45,623 bases of DNA from Candidatus Sysuiplasma jiujiangense (GTDB taxonomy: Archaea > Thermoplasmatota > Thermoplasmata > Sysuiplasmatales > Sysuiplasmataceae): NCBI GenBank assembly GCA_019721075.1, contig JAHEAD010000016.1, forward strand, positions 1-45,623. The letters are read 5' to 3'. The translations under genes and the position numbers were made by a program. Shown here piece by piece: positions 22,612 to 31,353 of the stretch; position 1 is the first letter of the stretch, and every line of letters begins with the position of its first letter. A model generated the notes under the pieces. It worked only from the letters and a program-made list of their open reading frames with translations, was not told the origin of the DNA and did no database searches.

Positions 22612-25122
22612 GTGACTTTTCAGCCAGAGAATGAGGACAAAACTGTTGTCGGGAGACCCGGCCTCGCCGCGAATCTGATGAAAAGGCTTGTCTATGCCGC
22701 CCTGTCCGTATTCTTCATTTCATCCGCGACAACGCTGTGGTCAAGCACGGGCTATCTGAACATCGGTGTGCTTCTGGCAGTCTGGTCCCTTCTCATCATT
22801 TCCGGCGTGCTGCTTGTTCTAGCGGCGCTGGTCAGGCCCCCAACTCAGGGCAGGAGAAGGAAGACATTCTTCGGCAGGACCGGCCTCCTTAAAAAGACGC
22901 TGAACAAATCCGCATGGGTTCTGCTGGCAGTTTTCTTTATCTCGTTTGCCGCAGGTCTGTGGTCAGCACCCGTCAGATCCGGTCTGGAAACAGCCGTTGC
23001 CGTCTGGTCCCTTCTCATCATTTCCGGCGTGCTGCTCGTTCTTGCAGCATTTACAGACACAGACAGCAGGAAGATGGAAAATGCCTATCTGGTCATTCTG
23101 CTTTCCGGCATGACAGCGCTTTTTGCCGGAATAGTCGCTACCGCACCGCTGTTCGGAACGGATGAAATTGCGATTGAAACATATGCTGCACACCTCACCC
23201 TGAACGGCATAGATCCGTATGTCGTGGCAAACATGGTCGGCGTATTCCAGCTCTACCATGTATCTTTCTATTATCTGACACCACTGCTGACGGGCGGCTT
23301 TGTTCACAGCCTCAACTATCCCGGACTCTCGGTCCTGCTCATGTTGCCCGGCGCGCTTGGATGGGTACACAGCAACTATGTTCTCGTGTTTTTCAACCTT
23401 GCTTCCTATCCACTGCTCTTCTTTTACTACAGACGGTCTGATTTTACAATTATTTTTCCGTATGCTGTTTTTGTCCTTTTCCTTAATTTCAACTGGATAT
23501 ACTATACAGCCGGCGGACTCACGGAGATCATCTGGCTGTTCTTTCTTTCAGCCTCATACGTATCAAGAAACAGGCCATGGCTGAGCGGCCTCCTCTACGG
23601 GCTGAGTCTTTCCAGCAAGCAGACTGCGGCGGCGATTCTTCCATTCTATCTGTATTTCATCTACATGGAGAACAGCAGAAGCACGAAGCTTACGGGTGAA
23701 TTTGTTCTGGCCGGAACGCTGTCGTTTCTGCTCACCAATCTGCCTTTCATTTTAATGAACCCGCACTCCTGGTTTTTCAGCGTTGCCGGAGTAGCAAGCC
23801 AGCCCATAATCGGTATAGGACTTGGTCCCTCGATAATATCGTTCGCCGGCTTTGTTCCGATGTCAAAACTTGTGTTCTATGCCGTTCCGGTAATAATCAT
23901 CGCAGGGCTGTTCGCACTTTACGTCACATACTACGGCGAACTGCGCTATGCATTCTTTGCGTTTCCGGTCATAGCTTTCGTTTTCTACTACAGGCTCCTG
24001 CTCAACTACCTTGTCTACTGGCCATTTCTCATACTTCTTGTTTTCCCTGATGTGATGCAGGCTGTTTACGGTATGAAGCCGGTGCCCCGGGACTGGAGGG
24101 GAGCCGGACGGAAAGTTGCAGCAGCGGCAGCAAATCTGAGGAAACGGAAGGCGGGCGCGGCGGCAGTACTGCTGATGATTCTCGGAAGCAGCATTGTCGC
24201 CGGCTACGGTTACGCTGCCGCACTGCATAACCCCCTTGAGATCACAGGAATAGAATCATTCGGAGACCCGTTTGATATACCTTACAGCATTACATCGATG
24301 AACATTACAATGCGTTATCTGCCGGCCGCAGGAATGCCGCAGAGTATACCGGTATTTTTCAGGGTTCTGATCAACGGTCCCCTCGTGAGCGCTAACGGTA
24401 TGCTCTGGAGTGCCCGGTCGCCGCACGTGGGCAGGGGAAACACAACGCTGCAGATATTCCCTGACACGGTAATCGACTACGTCCCTGTGAATACGGGATT
24501 CAGGCTCATCGCATACTACGGCAGCTTCCAGGCATCCTATTATTCTGCCGGAAGCAAAAATATCTCAGTGGTGCCGATGGAGAATCCGCTCATGCAGAGG
24601 GCTACATTCTTCAGCTCGATGTTGCCGGCAGGCTGGGAATTCGAGCGGAACGCAGGGACCAGTGCGTCATACGTATATACACCGGGCAGGATCACTCTCA
24701 CGCTTGGCATGGCAGCGAACAGGCATATACCCGCAGAGGCCGCAATAGCGAACGACAGAATCAATCTGAGCTCGCTTGCTTCATCTGATTACATACTGTC
24801 GTACTCCCTTTCCGTGAATGACGGCGGCAGCACAAACACAGGAAGTGCTGTTTACGGAGCACTGTTTGCCTTCGGCAACAATACCGAGCACATACTCGTT
24901 GAATACAACAGCTCCGTTTACTTCTCATATTCCAGCCCGGGACCGGATTCGATAATCATACGCACCAACCAGACCGCCATCTACTTCAGCCAGATTGCAA
25001 GCCTCGCGGAATTTGAGCACTGGCCGATGCATGGCGTAAGATTTATGTACCTAGTATGTACGCTCTCTTCAGACGTACCGGTTTCGGCAACATTCTACAA
25101 TTTCAGTATCAGGAGTGGTTAA
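22612..25122 (+). CDS. GT-C/GT87-like polytopic membrane glycosyltransferase with duplicated N-terminal segment
   Basis: 836 residues. Residues about 20-145 are two copies of a 74-residue unit, each with two membrane helices ending AVWSLLIISGVLLVLAA. The catalytic-type core follows: FGTDEIAIETYAAHLTLNGIDPY, an acidic first loop typical of GT-C enzymes of the GT87/DUF2029 kind, then about ten membrane helices with conserved SSKQTAA. A C-terminal extracellular domain (about 560-836) is rich in Asn-x-Ser/Thr. GT-C enzymes move a sugar from a polyprenyl-phosphate donor onto a glycan outside the membrane. The GTG start at 22612 coincides with the predicted transcript start. The next gene encodes a likely donor synthase. 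Confidence 0.75.
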   Translation: MTFQPENEDKTVVGRPGLAANLMKRLVYAALSVFFISSATTLWSSTGYLNIGVLLAVWSLLIISGVLLVLAALVRPPTQGRRRKTFFGRTGLLKKTLNKSAWVLLAVFFISFAAGLWSAPVRSGLETAVAVWSLLIISGVLLVLAAFTDTDSRKMENAYLVILLSGMTALFAGIVATAPLFGTDEIAIETYAAHLTLNGIDPYVVANMVGVFQLYHVSFYYLTPLLTGGFVHSLNYPGLSVLLMLPGALGWVHSNYVLVFFNLASYPLLFFYYRRSDFTIIFPYAVFVLFLNFNWIYYTAGGLTEIIWLFFLSASYVSRNRPWLSGLLYGLSLSSKQTAAAILPFYLYFIYMENSRSTKLTGEFVLAGTLSFLLTNLPFILMNPHSWFFSVAGVASQPIIGIGLGPSIISFAGFVPMSKLVFYAVPVIIIAGLFALYVTYYGELRYAFFAFPVIAFVFYYRLLLNYLVYWPFLILLVFPDVMQAVYGMKPVPRDWRGAGRKVAAAAANLRKRKAGAAAVLLMILGSSIVAGYGYAAALHNPLEITGIESFGDPFDIPYSITSMNITMRYLPAAGMPQSIPVFFRVLINGPLVSANGMLWSARSPHVGRGNTTLQIFPDTVIDYVPVNTGFRLIAYYGSFQASYYSAGSKNISVVPMENPLMQRATFFSSMLPAGWEFERNAGTSASYVYTPGRITLTLGMAANRHIPAEAAIANDRINLSSLASSDYILSYSLSVNDGGSTNTGSAVYGALFAFGNNTEHILVEYNSSVYFSYSSPGPDSIIIRTNQTAIYFSQIASLAEFEHWPMHGVRFMYLVCTLSSDVPVSATFYNFSIRSG
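22780..22814 (+). repeat. First copy of an exact 35-nt segment inside a 222-nt tandem duplication
   Basis: The segment from GTCTGGTCCCTTCTCATCAT onward is identical at 23002-23036, offset 222 nt (74 codons). Flanking sequence is similar but diverged, so the whole unit was duplicated in frame. Confidence 0.85.
23002..23036 (+). repeat. Second copy of the exact 35-nt segment
   Basis: Identical to 22780-22814. It encodes the same VWSLLIISGVLL helix. The surrounding codons differ more, suggesting either selection or gene conversion on this helix. Confidence 0.85.
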
Positions 25123-25123
25123 C

Positions 25124-26173
25124 ATGACAGAGTTGACGGTTGTCCTTCCCACATTCAATGAGGCGGAAAACCTGCCGCTGGTAATAGAGAGGATAGAGAG
25201 GCTGAACCTTGACTGTGATATTATAGTTGTGGATGACAACAGCGGCGATGGAACAGCAGATGCAGTCAGGCGCATGATGGCGCGTTATGGCAACCTCAGG
25301 CTGATTGAACGGCCGTCAAAATCAGGAATTGACACAGCGGTCAGGGATGCGGCGCTTGTCGCCGGAGGAAAGTACATAGCAGTAATGGACAGCGACCTGC
25401 AGCACCCGCCTGAGCTTCTTCCGCAGCTGCTGCACGAAGCCAGAGGGGGGAAGGAGCTTGTAATAGCCTCCAGATATGCGGAGAACTCAAAAACAGACAT
25501 GGGCTTCCTTCGGGGACTCGTTTCGAAATGCGCCACAGCGCTTGCACATTTCTTCGTGCCGAGAACGAGAAACATCACGGACCCCCTTTCCGGCTACTTC
25601 ATATTTGAAAAGGGTTCTGTGGATACGGGCACCATTGGAGTTAACAACTACAAGGTGCTTCTCGAAATACTCGCAAGGAACCAGGTCGAGGCATCCGAAA
25701 TACCGTTTGATTTCGGCGAACGGCATTCAGGCAGGAGTAAACTCGGATTCACGGAGATGCTGCGGTTTATTGCTCTCCTCTTCAGGTATTCGGACTACAG
25801 AACGGTCAAGTTCGTAATCGTCGGTGCAATCGGCATAGGCATCAACGAAAGCCTGCTTTTTCTCTTTGAACCGCATGCCCCGCTGCTGCTGGCATCGGCG
25901 GTTGCGGTGGAGGCTTCAATCGTCTCCAATTTCATAATGAACAATTACTGGACTTTCAGAAAAAAGATGAGATGCGGCTTCCTGAGAGGACTTTTAAGAT
26001 ACAATTTCGTAACAACTGCAGGTGCACTGCTGAACATAGCGATACTGGGAATGCTTGTTTTCGTCCATTTCGAATATCTTGCAGCCAACTTTGTGGGAAC
26101 AATATTCGGCTTCGCAGCAAATTACATCGGAAGCGAAGGTTTCGTATGGCGCCTCAGGGTGCCGATTCAGTGA
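25124..26173 (+). CDS. GT2 polyprenyl-phosphate sugar synthase fused to a GtrA-like membrane domain
   Basis: 349 residues. The N-terminal GT2 domain (about 1-215) has TVVLPTFNEAENLPLVIERI, IIVVDDNSGDGTAD, MDSDLQHPPE (DxD-type metal motif) and FGERHSGRSKLG, as in dolichol-phosphate mannose synthase. The C-terminal GtrA-like domain (about 220-345) has four membrane helices and the signature SNFIMNNYWTFRKK. It transfers a sugar from a nucleotide donor to dolichol phosphate on the cytoplasmic side, and the GtrA part may help translocate it. The start ATG at 25124 has AGGAG about 8 nt before it; a GTG at 25115 overlaps the preceding gene. It is co-transcribed with the GT-C-like protein. Confidence 0.92.
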   Translation: MTELTVVLPTFNEAENLPLVIERIERLNLDCDIIVVDDNSGDGTADAVRRMMARYGNLRLIERPSKSGIDTAVRDAALVAGGKYIAVMDSDLQHPPELLPQLLHEARGGKELVIASRYAENSKTDMGFLRGLVSKCATALAHFFVPRTRNITDPLSGYFIFEKGSVDTGTIGVNNYKVLLEILARNQVEASEIPFDFGERHSGRSKLGFTEMLRFIALLFRYSDYRTVKFVIVGAIGIGINESLLFLFEPHAPLLLASAVAVEASIVSNFIMNNYWTFRKKMRCGFLRGLLRYNFVTTAGALLNIAILGMLVFVHFEYLAANFVGTIFGFAANYIGSEGFVWRLRVPIQ

Positions 26174-26207
26174 GCGGAACGCCCTGATCTTTTGTGCGTC
26201 CAGTTGA

Positions 26208-26218
26208 CCCCCCCCCCC
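26208..26218. repeat. Homopolymer run of 11 C
   Basis: C11 lies between the convergent GT2-GtrA and DUF2079 genes, outside any coding frame. Such tracts are rare in archaeal DNA of this composition and prone to slippage. Its exact length may be an assembly estimate. Confidence 0.8.
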
Positions 26219-26242
26219 ACATCCAGAGACACATGGCATGCC

Positions 26243-26277
26243 CTGGGGCTGACGCATGCCACGGCAGTCAGCCTCAG
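26243..26277. terminator. Hairpin between convergent genes
   Basis: CTGGGGCTGAC (26243-26253) pairs with GTCAGCCTCAG (26267-26277), an 11-bp stem with one G-T wobble and a 13-nt loop. A tandem imperfect 14-mer (GTCAGCYTCAGGCG) begins inside the right arm. The position suits a bidirectional transcript end, though no T-run is present. Confidence 0.5.
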
Positions 26278-26287
26278 GCGGTCAGCT

Positions 26288-28024
26288 TCAGGCGGACGGC
26301 ACGGCGGAGAATACGACCGGAGAAGAGGAATAACCGAGTTTGAAAAGATACGTATCTCCCGGATATGAGGAACTGTTCAGGTAGGCGACCACACCGTATA
26401 TGGTGGAGTTACGCAATGCGGACAGGACAAACGGGGGGAGCAGCTGCATCTCGTACGAGTCGGCAAAAACATATTCGGGCAGATCAGAGGAGCTGAAGGG
26501 GAGAAAAGGCATGTAGCTGCGATTGAACGGAAGCCACATCGAGGAATAGGCATGAAAATTCTGATCCACCAGGGGAAAGAGATTGTCGCTGGCGAGCACA
26601 TATGAATTTGCAGGTATCATTGCAGCCATCTTCCGGATCGCTGAAAATTCCGGGCTCGCGGAGTAACGCACATTGAAGCCTATGTTTGCCGAAAAATTCT
26701 GCGTATTGAGCGGTCCGACAACCAGGTTGAAGACTATCAGCGAGGTCAGGAGGAGTATGGAAAACTTCCTCAGGCGGCTCTCGCCCAGATCAGGCAGCCT
26801 GCGTAAAAGCGGATGGAGTTTCGATGCAGTAACGGGCGAAATGAGGAAGCGGAAAAGGACAGCCGCGGCAATTAATGCCAGCAGTACTGGCAGGTAATCG
26901 ACAGGTTTCAGGAGAATAATGCCAAGATCCCTGGCGTAGAAAACGGCCGAGAGGGCGAGGAAGGAGGCCGGCAGAAACACAAAAGCATAGCCGCCTTTCT
27001 CTTTCAGACTGGTGTATCCCATTACGGCAGAAACGAACATGGGGGGGAGTGCTATGAAACCGTACTGATATCCGAAATTCTGAGAGAATTTGGAATAAAG
27101 AAATACCGACTCGACAAACCATGGAAGACTCATGACGAGCGACTTAGGTTTCAGCAGCGGCAGGAATGAGAGTGTGAGAAGGAGCAGCAGCCAGTATATC
27201 AGCGATTTTCCGAGCGTGAGAGGCGTCAGCGAGGGTGAAATGAAGTATGCATTCAGCGAAGACGCAAATGAACTGCTCAGCAGACCGAATACCCTTTCGA
27301 TGACGAACACCCTCACCAGCTCAATCAGGACAAAAGCAATGCCTGAGAGCACCAGGAACGACAGGAATGTCCTGTTCTTTTCTGTCCATTCCCTCAAGGC
27401 TGTGTCAAAACCGTTTTCAGATATGAAATAAATGGCCACTGCGCCGGCGAGCAGCGGGAATACCTCCAGCGTCAGCGAGCCGATGACAAACGGAATCAGC
27501 GCCCATCTGTATCGGCGGACGGACATCAGGTAGTAGAAGGCGAGGAATTCAGCAGGAATGAAGGATTCCCAGTGAAAGTCATAGAAGATACTGGACAGCG
27601 TGGCCATGCTGAAGAGGAAGAGTGTCGCGAACAGCACAGCCTCCGCCCTCGACATTGCGCTTTTCCGCGCCAGGAGGTAGACAGGGACAGAGGATATGCC
27701 TACGGCAAATGACTGGATGAGGAGCAGGAAGAAGGCCCCCTGGTCGAGAGAATAGATGTACGCCACAGGTATTGCCACATATGCGCTGTTGACCTCCAGA
27801 TATGTCGTGTAGCCGGTTGTTGAGAGATCCGCGGTCTCAAAGAGAAGTTTTCCGTGGACTGTTGACCAGAGCATCTGCTGCATTATTCCGAAGTCCCAGT
27901 CGGAGGTGTAGAAATTGGCGTACCGGAGATATCCGACATAGGTGGCAAGGACAATAAAAACGGAGGTCACAGAGATAAGAAGGACGAAATCAAGCAGCAC
28001 CATTTTTTTGGATCCGGATGACAT
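26288..28024 (-). CDS. DUF2079 polytopic membrane protein
   Basis: 578 residues from the ATG at 28024. The motif TSDWDFGIMQQMLWSTVHGKLLFE and ELEVFPLLAGA-like helices match DUF2079 (PF09852), a GT-C-like membrane family found in archaea and bacteria. It has about 12 membrane helices and an extracellular C-terminal part (about 440-578) with SYVLASDNLFPLVDQN. The family is presumed to act in glycan or lipid-linked sugar transfer, but no activity is established. A GTG at 28087 would give a longer form, but it lies at or before the transcript start predicted from the TATA-like element near 28100-28112, so the shorter form is preferred. It converges with the GT2-GtrA gene. Confidence 0.85.
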   Translation of the reverse strand: MSSGSKKMVLLDFVLLISVTSVFIVLATYVGYLRYANFYTSDWDFGIMQQMLWSTVHGKLLFETADLSTTGYTTYLEVNSAYVAIPVAYIYSLDQGAFFLLLIQSFAVGISSVPVYLLARKSAMSRAEAVLFATLFLFSMATLSSIFYDFHWESFIPAEFLAFYYLMSVRRYRWALIPFVIGSLTLEVFPLLAGAVAIYFISENGFDTALREWTEKNRTFLSFLVLSGIAFVLIELVRVFVIERVFGLLSSSFASSLNAYFISPSLTPLTLGKSLIYWLLLLLTLSFLPLLKPKSLVMSLPWFVESVFLYSKFSQNFGYQYGFIALPPMFVSAVMGYTSLKEKGGYAFVFLPASFLALSAVFYARDLGIILLKPVDYLPVLLALIAAAVLFRFLISPVTASKLHPLLRRLPDLGESRLRKFSILLLTSLIVFNLVVGPLNTQNFSANIGFNVRYSASPEFSAIRKMAAMIPANSYVLASDNLFPLVDQNFHAYSSMWLPFNRSYMPFLPFSSSDLPEYVFADSYEMQLLPPFVLSALRNSTIYGVVAYLNSSSYPGDTYLFKLGYSSSPVVFSAVPSA

Positions 28025-28099
28025 TTCGGCTGTCAAATAGCATCCGGCATGATATTTGTTTGTATTCTCCGGTAAAAAGGCAGGCACCCATGAATGTGT

Positions 28100-28112
28100 T
28101 ATTGTTTAAGTA
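28100..28112. promoter_or_regulatory. Divergent promoter between the DUF2079 and PKD-protein genes
   Basis: TATTGTTTAAGTA reads as TACTTAAACAATA on the minus strand. One AT-rich block can serve both directions, about 75 nt from each start codon. Two separate promoters sharing the block is the simplest reading. Confidence 0.4.
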
Positions 28113-28174
28113 GGAATTGATTTCTCATCTGTTTACGTGAGCCGCCTGCAGAACGGGCGGAGGGAGATGGGCAT

Positions 28175-29971
28175 GTGCCTGCAGGAAAATTGCTGAAGAC
28201 GATCGCAGCTGTAATCGTCCTGGCTGTTATCGCCGCAGGTTCGGCGGCGGTGGTTTCCGGATATCTGGCAAAGCCGGTCCTCGAAATTTCGCCGGGTACT
28301 GCACTGTCGGGAAATCCCGTCAGGGTAACGGTGATCTTTCCGTTTGGCTCGACCGCGGGCGAATTCAGCGGCCTGTCACTTAATTATGGCGACGGGAACA
28401 GCACCACGCTTGTCTCCTCGCAGCACACTTATCAGAAACCGGGGGTGTACACCATCACGCTCACCTACAGCAGGAACGGCGAAACAGGAAAGGTTACGTC
28501 AGGCGTAAGGATACTCCCGTCCTACTATGAGCTTCCCGCAATGCGCTACGGGGACAGCGCTTCGTACGCAATAACAAACGGCAGCATGAAAGCGGAAAAT
28601 CCATACGGCATTTTTTCCGGTAACTACACGTACAGCGGGCTGAACCTGTCCATAACTGTCGACTCGATAGACCTGCATTTGAACGGGACGGCGGATATCA
28701 GCACTGGAAACGCATCCCTCAATTCAACGGACGGAATGGGCTTCACGCACAATTCATATGAAATCAGACAGACGGTATTTCTGAACGGAAGCGGATTTGC
28801 AATCGGTTTCGCCGCTGGAACAGCGCTCAATATTTCAATGTCGATGAAGGCCCGCCTGCTCATTCGCACCTTCAACAGTGCTGAGAACAACGCAGCAGTA
28901 AGCCAGACCGTGGACGGCAGCATATCGCTGAATGCGGACTATGAAGGGCTGAGCGTACCGATAATTGACAATCTCAGTCTGAAGGCGGTGGCATACGGTT
29001 ATATCGGCAACGGAACGCTCTCGCAGATAATGGAACTTAGCGCGCTCAGCAGATCAGGCATCTTCCAGCTGACAGGGCAGGCGCTGACAAAGTACGTTTC
29101 GCATGTGCCATCCGTACTTGAAACTGGTCTCTACGGCTCATACGGCGGCTATGGCTGGAATGCTACCGCCCTGATACCTTCCCTGAACGACCCGATGCTT
29201 AACCTCACAATAACGGGGAACGGATCGCTGAAGAGAACGCTAACCATGGACGAACTGTCTCCTTATCCTCTTGTTTCGGCAACAAGCTACAGTTTTGAGC
29301 TCAACGGCACAAATGTTGAATTTTTCCTCGGCATGAAGCGGACGGCGTTTGAAGGTGGCAGCGGCTACATTTCTTCCGCTGAAAGCGGAATCATGGAGAA
29401 TGCCGGCGCCAATTACACTCTCTGGAAAGCGGGAAGCAGGGTGCCGGATGTTTCAGGCGGCCTGCTCCGCCTTAATCTGACGACGGCGTACAGCCTGGCG
29501 GTCAACGGCACCGGCCTTGGCTCATTCATCGTGGCCAATCCTGACGCTGTATTCATCAACGGCACATACAATTTCACGCATGCTTCATGGTATTTCGTGA
29601 TGGGCAACCTGTCCGACGGCGCTGGTTACGCCGTTCTTGTCGCCGATTCCAACGGCACGGTCACTGCTTCGGGCAGAAACACAACGGTCAGCGCGGCTCA
29701 GCGCACGGCGCAGGGAGACGGCATCATATCGCTCGATTCTGCAATAGCACTGCTTAACGACAGCAGCGTGAGGAATTACTTTTTCAACGGTAATATGCCC
29801 AACATCAGCAGGCTCTCGTATTCGCCATCGTCGTTTCTGCCCCAGCTTTCGCCGTTTCTGCCGCCTGCATCGCAGGGCGTTCCCCTCTCGGTGTCATTTT
29901 ATGCTGGAAACGGCACCGTTGCCTCGTTTGACTGCCTGAACGGCGAGATGATGTTCTTTCTGGAATCATGA
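28175..29971 (+). CDS. Secreted or membrane-anchored PKD-domain surface protein
   Basis: 598 residues. An N-terminal membrane helix or signal (TIAAVIVLAVIAAGSAAVVSG) is followed by a PKD domain (about 36-112: LNYGDGNSTTLVSSQHTYQK, GVYTITLTYSRNGE). About 480 residues of beta-rich sequence with very many N-x-S/T sequons follow. No catalytic motif and no C-terminal anchor are seen. It probably forms part of the glycosylated cell surface, a plausible acceptor for the neighbouring glycosyltransferases. The start is a GTG at 28175 with GGAGGGAG about 10 nt before it. It ends 22 nt before the convergent gatB. Confidence 0.75.
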   Translation: MPAGKLLKTIAAVIVLAVIAAGSAAVVSGYLAKPVLEISPGTALSGNPVRVTVIFPFGSTAGEFSGLSLNYGDGNSTTLVSSQHTYQKPGVYTITLTYSRNGETGKVTSGVRILPSYYELPAMRYGDSASYAITNGSMKAENPYGIFSGNYTYSGLNLSITVDSIDLHLNGTADISTGNASLNSTDGMGFTHNSYEIRQTVFLNGSGFAIGFAAGTALNISMSMKARLLIRTFNSAENNAAVSQTVDGSISLNADYEGLSVPIIDNLSLKAVAYGYIGNGTLSQIMELSALSRSGIFQLTGQALTKYVSHVPSVLETGLYGSYGGYGWNATALIPSLNDPMLNLTITGNGSLKRTLTMDELSPYPLVSATSYSFELNGTNVEFFLGMKRTAFEGGSGYISSAESGIMENAGANYTLWKAGSRVPDVSGGLLRLNLTTAYSLAVNGTGLGSFIVANPDAVFINGTYNFTHASWYFVMGNLSDGAGYAVLVADSNGTVTASGRNTTVSAAQRTAQGDGIISLDSAIALLNDSSVRNYFFNGNMPNISRLSYSPSSFLPQLSPFLPPASQGVPLSVSFYAGNGTVASFDCLNGEMMFFLES

Positions 29972-29993
29972 CGGAAGGTTATGGCGACGGGTG

Positions 29994-31352
29994 TCATCGC
30001 TGAATACCGTCAAGCGCCTTCGCAATCTCTCTCATTACCTCTTCCGGCTTTGCCTTTCCGTGAAGACGCCTCATGCATTGACCCACAAGAAAATTAATTA
30101 CCTCCTTCCTCCCCTGGCGGTACCTTTCTGCGGCGTCCGTATTTTCAGATATAACCTTTGCAACAGTTTCGGCAATGTGTTCCGGGCCGAACCAGTTTTC
30201 AGTAAAATCGCGGAGCTTTGCTTCGATGGGGCTGCCGTCGAAGAGTGCACGGAGCAATAGTGTGGCGTTCTGGTTTGAAAGTTTTGAGAGGCTGTAGTTC
30301 GACGCTATTTGCAGTATGCCTTCCTGTATCCCCGGTAAGAACGAGGAAGGGAGGCTTCTGTAGTTGAGTTCCGATTTGACATCCCTGGCCACGAAAACGG
30401 ATGCAAATTTCGGATCAGTCCTGGCGGCCAGGAACTCATAGAGGCGCAGAAGGTTCCTGTCCACCACAACAGTTCTTGCATCAGGCTCATGCACGCCATG
30501 ATCCGTCATTTTCCTGAGAATGAGAAAAGGATTCTCCCTTCTCACGTAATCCAGCCCGGAAACATCGACGGGAAGTATGTCGGGATCTGGCAGATACCTG
30601 TAATCCTCGACGCTTTCCTTGTATCTGAGGGATACGGTTGTGCCCGAAATGGGATCGAAATGCCTTGTCTCCTGTTCGACGGTACCTCCGCTTTCAATGA
30701 CCGAAAGCTGCCGCTCCGTTTCATACTCGACCGATTTCACGACACCGTTCAGGGAATTGATGTTCTTGATCTCAACTCTTCTGCCGCCGTTCAGCGAAAT
30801 ATTCGTGTCCACCTTGAAAGGCATCTCTTCCCTGGACACCTCCAGATACTCAAGAGCGAACAGGAGGTCCACAAGCAGCCGTCTTGCCTCTGCCGCACTG
30901 GCGATGTCCGGTTCCGTTACCAGTTCGAGTAGCGGTACACCCGAACGGTTGAAATCGACCTTCCCCTTTGAAATGTCATACTGCCCCGGATCCTCTTCAA
31001 AATGAATTTCGCGCAGCCGGCAGCTGCCAATCCTTCCGCCTGTTGCAACAGGACCCGAGGTCCGCTGATAATTGCTTGGCAAATCAGGATAGAAATAATG
31101 CTTTCTCAGCGTCACGACCGGATAGGGCGAAAGGCTCATTCCGAAGATGTCAGAAATCTGCAGTGCGGCTGTCAGAGCGGAGAGATTGGGCGGCATCGGT
31201 TTGGATCCTGGCTGGCCGGTGCAGACAGGACAGATGTTTGTATTCGGCGGTGCATCGAGAAATGAGGCACTGCACCTGCAGAACATTTTACACCCGGTCT
31301 TCGGGTAAATATGTATCTCGAGTCCCACTTTCAGGGAGACGGGGGTCTGCAT
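29994..31352 (-). CDS. gatB: Aspartyl/glutamyl-tRNA amidotransferase subunit B
   Basis: 452 residues, slightly short for GatB. It binds the misacylated tRNA and phosphorylates its Asp or Glu side chain before amidation. Motifs are GLEIHIYP at the N-terminus, FCRCSASF...NTNICPVCTGQPG (zinc-binding Cys), RKHYFYPDLPSNYQ, EEDPGQ and FNRSGVPLLELVTEPD. The C-terminal YqeY-like tail (about 310-452) contacts the tRNA elbow. The ATG starts 2 nt from the gatA stop. It is last gene of the lrp-gatC-gatA-gatB operon. Confidence 0.95.
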   Translation of the reverse strand: MQTPVSLKVGLEIHIYPKTGCKMFCRCSASFLDAPPNTNICPVCTGQPGSKPMPPNLSALTAALQISDIFGMSLSPYPVVTLRKHYFYPDLPSNYQRTSGPVATGGRIGSCRLREIHFEEDPGQYDISKGKVDFNRSGVPLLELVTEPDIASAAEARRLLVDLLFALEYLEVSREEMPFKVDTNISLNGGRRVEIKNINSLNGVVKSVEYETERQLSVIESGGTVEQETRHFDPISGTTVSLRYKESVEDYRYLPDPDILPVDVSGLDYVRRENPFLILRKMTDHGVHEPDARTVVVDRNLLRLYEFLAARTDPKFASVFVARDVKSELNYRSLPSSFLPGIQEGILQIASNYSLSKLSNQNATLLLRALFDGSPIEAKLRDFTENWFGPEHIAETVAKVISENTDAAERYRQGRKEVINFLVGQCMRRLHGKAKPEEVMREIAKALDGIQR

Positions 31353-31353
31353 G

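Noticed and set aside
26208-26218. C11 as a phase-variation switch
   Set aside because: The tract is intergenic between convergent genes and cannot shift a reading frame or change a promoter spacing for either.
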